In this document: positions 24,764-26,596 of the stretch, in pieces
Layout: each line of letters starts with the position of its first letter
How positions within the stretch are numbered: the stretch's first letter is position 1
Made by a program: the position numbers and the translations under genes
Notes under the pieces: model-generated
The model's database searches: none
The model's input: only the letters and a program-made list of their open reading frames with translations
Told to the model about the DNA's origin: nothing
NCBI GenBank assembly: GCA_959605945.1
Contig: CAUHGY010000021.1
Location: forward strand, 1 to 26,596
Source of the DNA: an uncultured Clostridia bacterium
Lineage (GTDB): Bacteria; Bacillota; Clostridia; Christensenellales; Borkfalkiaceae
DNA: 26,596 bases
Direction of reading: 5' to 3'

Positions 24764-26596
24764 ATGTTTAATTTTGCAGAGAACGGAAAACTTAAAGCGG
24801 CGGTCTTGTATTCCGAAAAAAGAGATGCCGTAGACAACAATGCCGTGAGCGAGTTTTGTCTGCTTGCGAGATTTGCGACAAATAAGGACCAGATGGCTTT
24901 TCCGGATATTCCCGAAGGTTTCGGAAATTTTATCTGCATCGGCGCGGACAACGAACACGTAAAAAAATTCGGCATAAAAGTGCCCGTTGAAAAATTTGCG
25001 GACGACACGGTGTATATTCTTGTCAAAGGCAACGTGGCTGTGCTTGACGGCGGTGTACGCGGAAAACTTTATGCTGTGTATGAATTCGCGGAAAGGTTTT
25101 TGGGAATAAGATTTTATTCCAGAAACAAATTCAAAACTCCGAGCGTATCTGACCTTAAACTCGACGACTGCGAAATAATCTATACGCCTAAAATCACGTA
25201 TAGGGAACTTTATTCTCCCGACTTGCGTTTTGACGGTCTTTACGCCGCAAGGCTCAGGCACAATTCGGAAAATTATGCACTTGCCAAAAGCAATCTGGGC
25301 GGCGGGCTTAAATGGGCTATGCCTGCAAGTCATACCACTTTCGACTATCTTTTCCGGCCGGAAGATCCTGTAACGGGATTTGATAAGCACCCCGAATACT
25401 ATTCTTTCATAAAAAGTCAGAACAAACGGGTGGGAAGACATCATAACGAGTTGGGATTTCCTTGGGGAGAGGGCGAATTGTGCTGGTCCAATGCGGATGT
25501 CGTGAAAATTCTGACCGAACGGCTTAAACAGTGGATTTTAGAACAGAAGGAAAAGGAAATTTTTTCAATATCCCAAAACGATTGGACCGAACATTGCGAA
25601 TGCGACGCATGTACCGCTCTTGCCGAAAAATACGGCAAGGGCGGAGAACCCCGTTGGAGCGCGCCTATAATCGTTGCTCTGAACGCCGTTGCGAAGAATA
25701 TCAAAGAGTGGCAGAAAACAGACGAAAGGGTGAAAGGAAGAAAAATTCTCATAGAAACCTGCGCGTATCATTACGGGACCGAACCGCCCGTGGGGCTTAA
25801 AGTCGAAGACAACGTTCTCATAAGGCTTTGTACGCACGAGTGCTGTTTTTATCACGGATTCGACGACGAAAGCTGCGGGGTAAACGCCGTTTTCAGAGAA
25901 ACGCTTTCGGGGTGGAAAAACATAGCAAAAAACATTTATATATGGGATTACACCAATAATCACTGCATGGAAATAGCGTTCAATACCGTTTTGCCTAACT
26001 TGCAAAGAAATATTAAGTTTTTTGCGGAAAATAACGTGATCGGCGTATTTTCGGAATATGAAGATTATACGTATCACACAGGTTTTTGTCCGGAAGTAAA
26101 ACAGTATCTGATAGCAAAACTGCTGTGGAATCCGGATCTGGATTTTGAAAAGGAATATGACGGCGCAATGGATTTCTTTTATGAAGACAGCGCCCCGTAT
26201 ATCAAGCAGATTGAAAAAAAGTTTGAACTTAACGCCGCAAAAATTCCCATGTTCCATCCGAGACTTGCTTATTCTATCATGAAAGAACATTATTCGGACG
26301 AGTTTTTACAAAAAGCGACCGAACTGTTTGAAAAAGCGCTCGAAAAAGCAAATACAGCAGAAGCGGAACTTCGGATAAAACGCGATTACGTGTGCCTTAA
26401 ATTCGTTAAAATGTATTTCAATAAGGGCAAAAATCAAAAAGAAATGGACGCTGTTATAGATGAGTGCAGATATCTCGGCGTGACTTTTTCCAAAATGAAT
26501 GCCTTTATCCGTCATTTTTATTACGGCGAGAAAGAAGATCTGTTTATCGACGAAATCGAAGAAAGAAACAAAAAGGCCGATTATCAGAAACTGATG
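24764..26596 (+). CDS. DUF4838 domain protein without signal peptide (3' end outside window)
   Basis: The frame is open for 611 codons to the last base of the window, so the protein is incomplete. The DUF4838 layout is present: KLYAVYEFAERFLGIRFYS, then the signature FSISQNDWTEHCECDACTAL with C278, C280 and C283 in the same C-x-C-x2-C pattern as the exported paralogue at 16627. Unlike that protein it begins directly with a soluble sequence (MFNFAENGKLKAAVLYS), so it is predicted cytoplasmic. The ATG is the first after an in-frame TGA (24758-24760); the ribosome site is weak (GCGGTGA). It lies 33 nt after the module protein and probably acts on imported oligosaccharide, an inference from location. 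Confidence 0.82.
   Translation, partial: MFNFAENGKLKAAVLYSEKRDAVDNNAVSEFCLLARFATNKDQMAFPDIPEGFGNFICIGADNEHVKKFGIKVPVEKFADDTVYILVKGNVAVLDGGVRGKLYAVYEFAERFLGIRFYSRNKFKTPSVSDLKLDDCEIIYTPKITYRELYSPDLRFDGLYAARLRHNSENYALAKSNLGGGLKWAMPASHTTFDYLFRPEDPVTGFDKHPEYYSFIKSQNKRVGRHHNELGFPWGEGELCWSNADVVKILTERLKQWILEQKEKEIFSISQNDWTEHCECDACTALAEKYGKGGEPRWSAPIIVALNAVAKNIKEWQKTDERVKGRKILIETCAYHYGTEPPVGLKVEDNVLIRLCTHECCFYHGFDDESCGVNAVFRETLSGWKNIAKNIYIWDYTNNHCMEIAFNTVLPNLQRNIKFFAENNVIGVFSEYEDYTYHTGFCPEVKQYLIAKLLWNPDLDFEKEYDGAMDFFYEDSAPYIKQIEKKFELNAAKIPMFHPRLAYSIMKEHYSDEFLQKATELFEKALEKANTAEAELRIKRDYVCLKFVKMYFNKGKNQKEMDAVIDECRYLGVTFSKMNAFIRHFYYGEKEDLFIDEIEERNKKADYQKLM

Noticed and set aside
24107..25444. Open frame of 445 codons on the minus strand
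   Set aside because: It is the antisense shadow of module C and the second DUF4838 gene, lacks a ribosome site and has no recognisable domain; both sense genes have motifs.
1..26596. CRISPR array, tRNA genes, prophage or integrase
   Set aside because: No regularly spaced short repeats, no cloverleaf-like sequence and no phage or recombinase motif was seen on reading either strand.

Overview
The window looks like chromosomal DNA of an uncultured, gut-type member of the Clostridia (Bacillota). This rests on strong AGGAGG-like ribosome sites, consensus sigma-A promoters with 17-18 nt spacers, lipoprotein signals typical of Gram-positives, clostridial-looking MazG, PlsC and low-Mr phosphatase proteins, and a carbohydrate ABC import locus next to very large secreted proteins. 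Every supported gene lies on the + strand. No taxonomic search was possible.

Region 1 (1-2015) is the downstream flank of an rRNA operon. It holds the last ~44 bases of a 5S rRNA, its terminator, about 0.9 kb of non-coding or decayed DNA, mazG with its own promoter, and a second decayed stretch that still carries a recognisable N-terminal scrap of an AbiH-type phage-defence gene.

Region 2 (2016-8677) is ordinary housekeeping and transport. A three-gene unit (PlsC-like acyltransferase with a C-terminal zinc ribbon, GltS-like symporter, low-Mr tyrosine phosphatase) runs from a clear promoter to a clear terminator. A solitary ABC exporter follows, with a perfect 14-bp inverted repeat between its promoter and its start codon. 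Then come a ~0.6 kb gene-free stretch with a perfect 15-bp hairpin and a small four-cysteine protein with its own promoter and terminator.

Region 3 (8710-26596) is a long co-directional glycan-type locus that runs off the window. It encodes an amidohydrolase, a 592-aa solute-binding lipoprotein, two MalF/MalG-type permeases (no ATPase), a 1022-aa secreted Ig-like protein, an exported DUF4838 lipoprotein, a 1018-aa lipoprotein, a 36-codon peptide, a 949-aa secreted protein and a second DUF4838 protein that has no signal peptide. The likely logic is outside capture and trimming of a complex glycan, import by the ABC transporter (probably powered by a shared ATPase encoded elsewhere), and further processing inside by the leaderless DUF4838 protein and the amidohydrolase. 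The substrate is not visible from the sequence.

The most unusual part is 18658-24735. Three copies of a ~329-residue putative beta-helix module occur there, one at the end of the lipoprotein and two in tandem in the secreted protein. The last 2/3 of two copies are identical over 697 bp although their first ~75 residues are strongly diverged, the signature of recent gene conversion or cassette exchange. A strongly translated-looking 36-aa ORF sits between the two genes.
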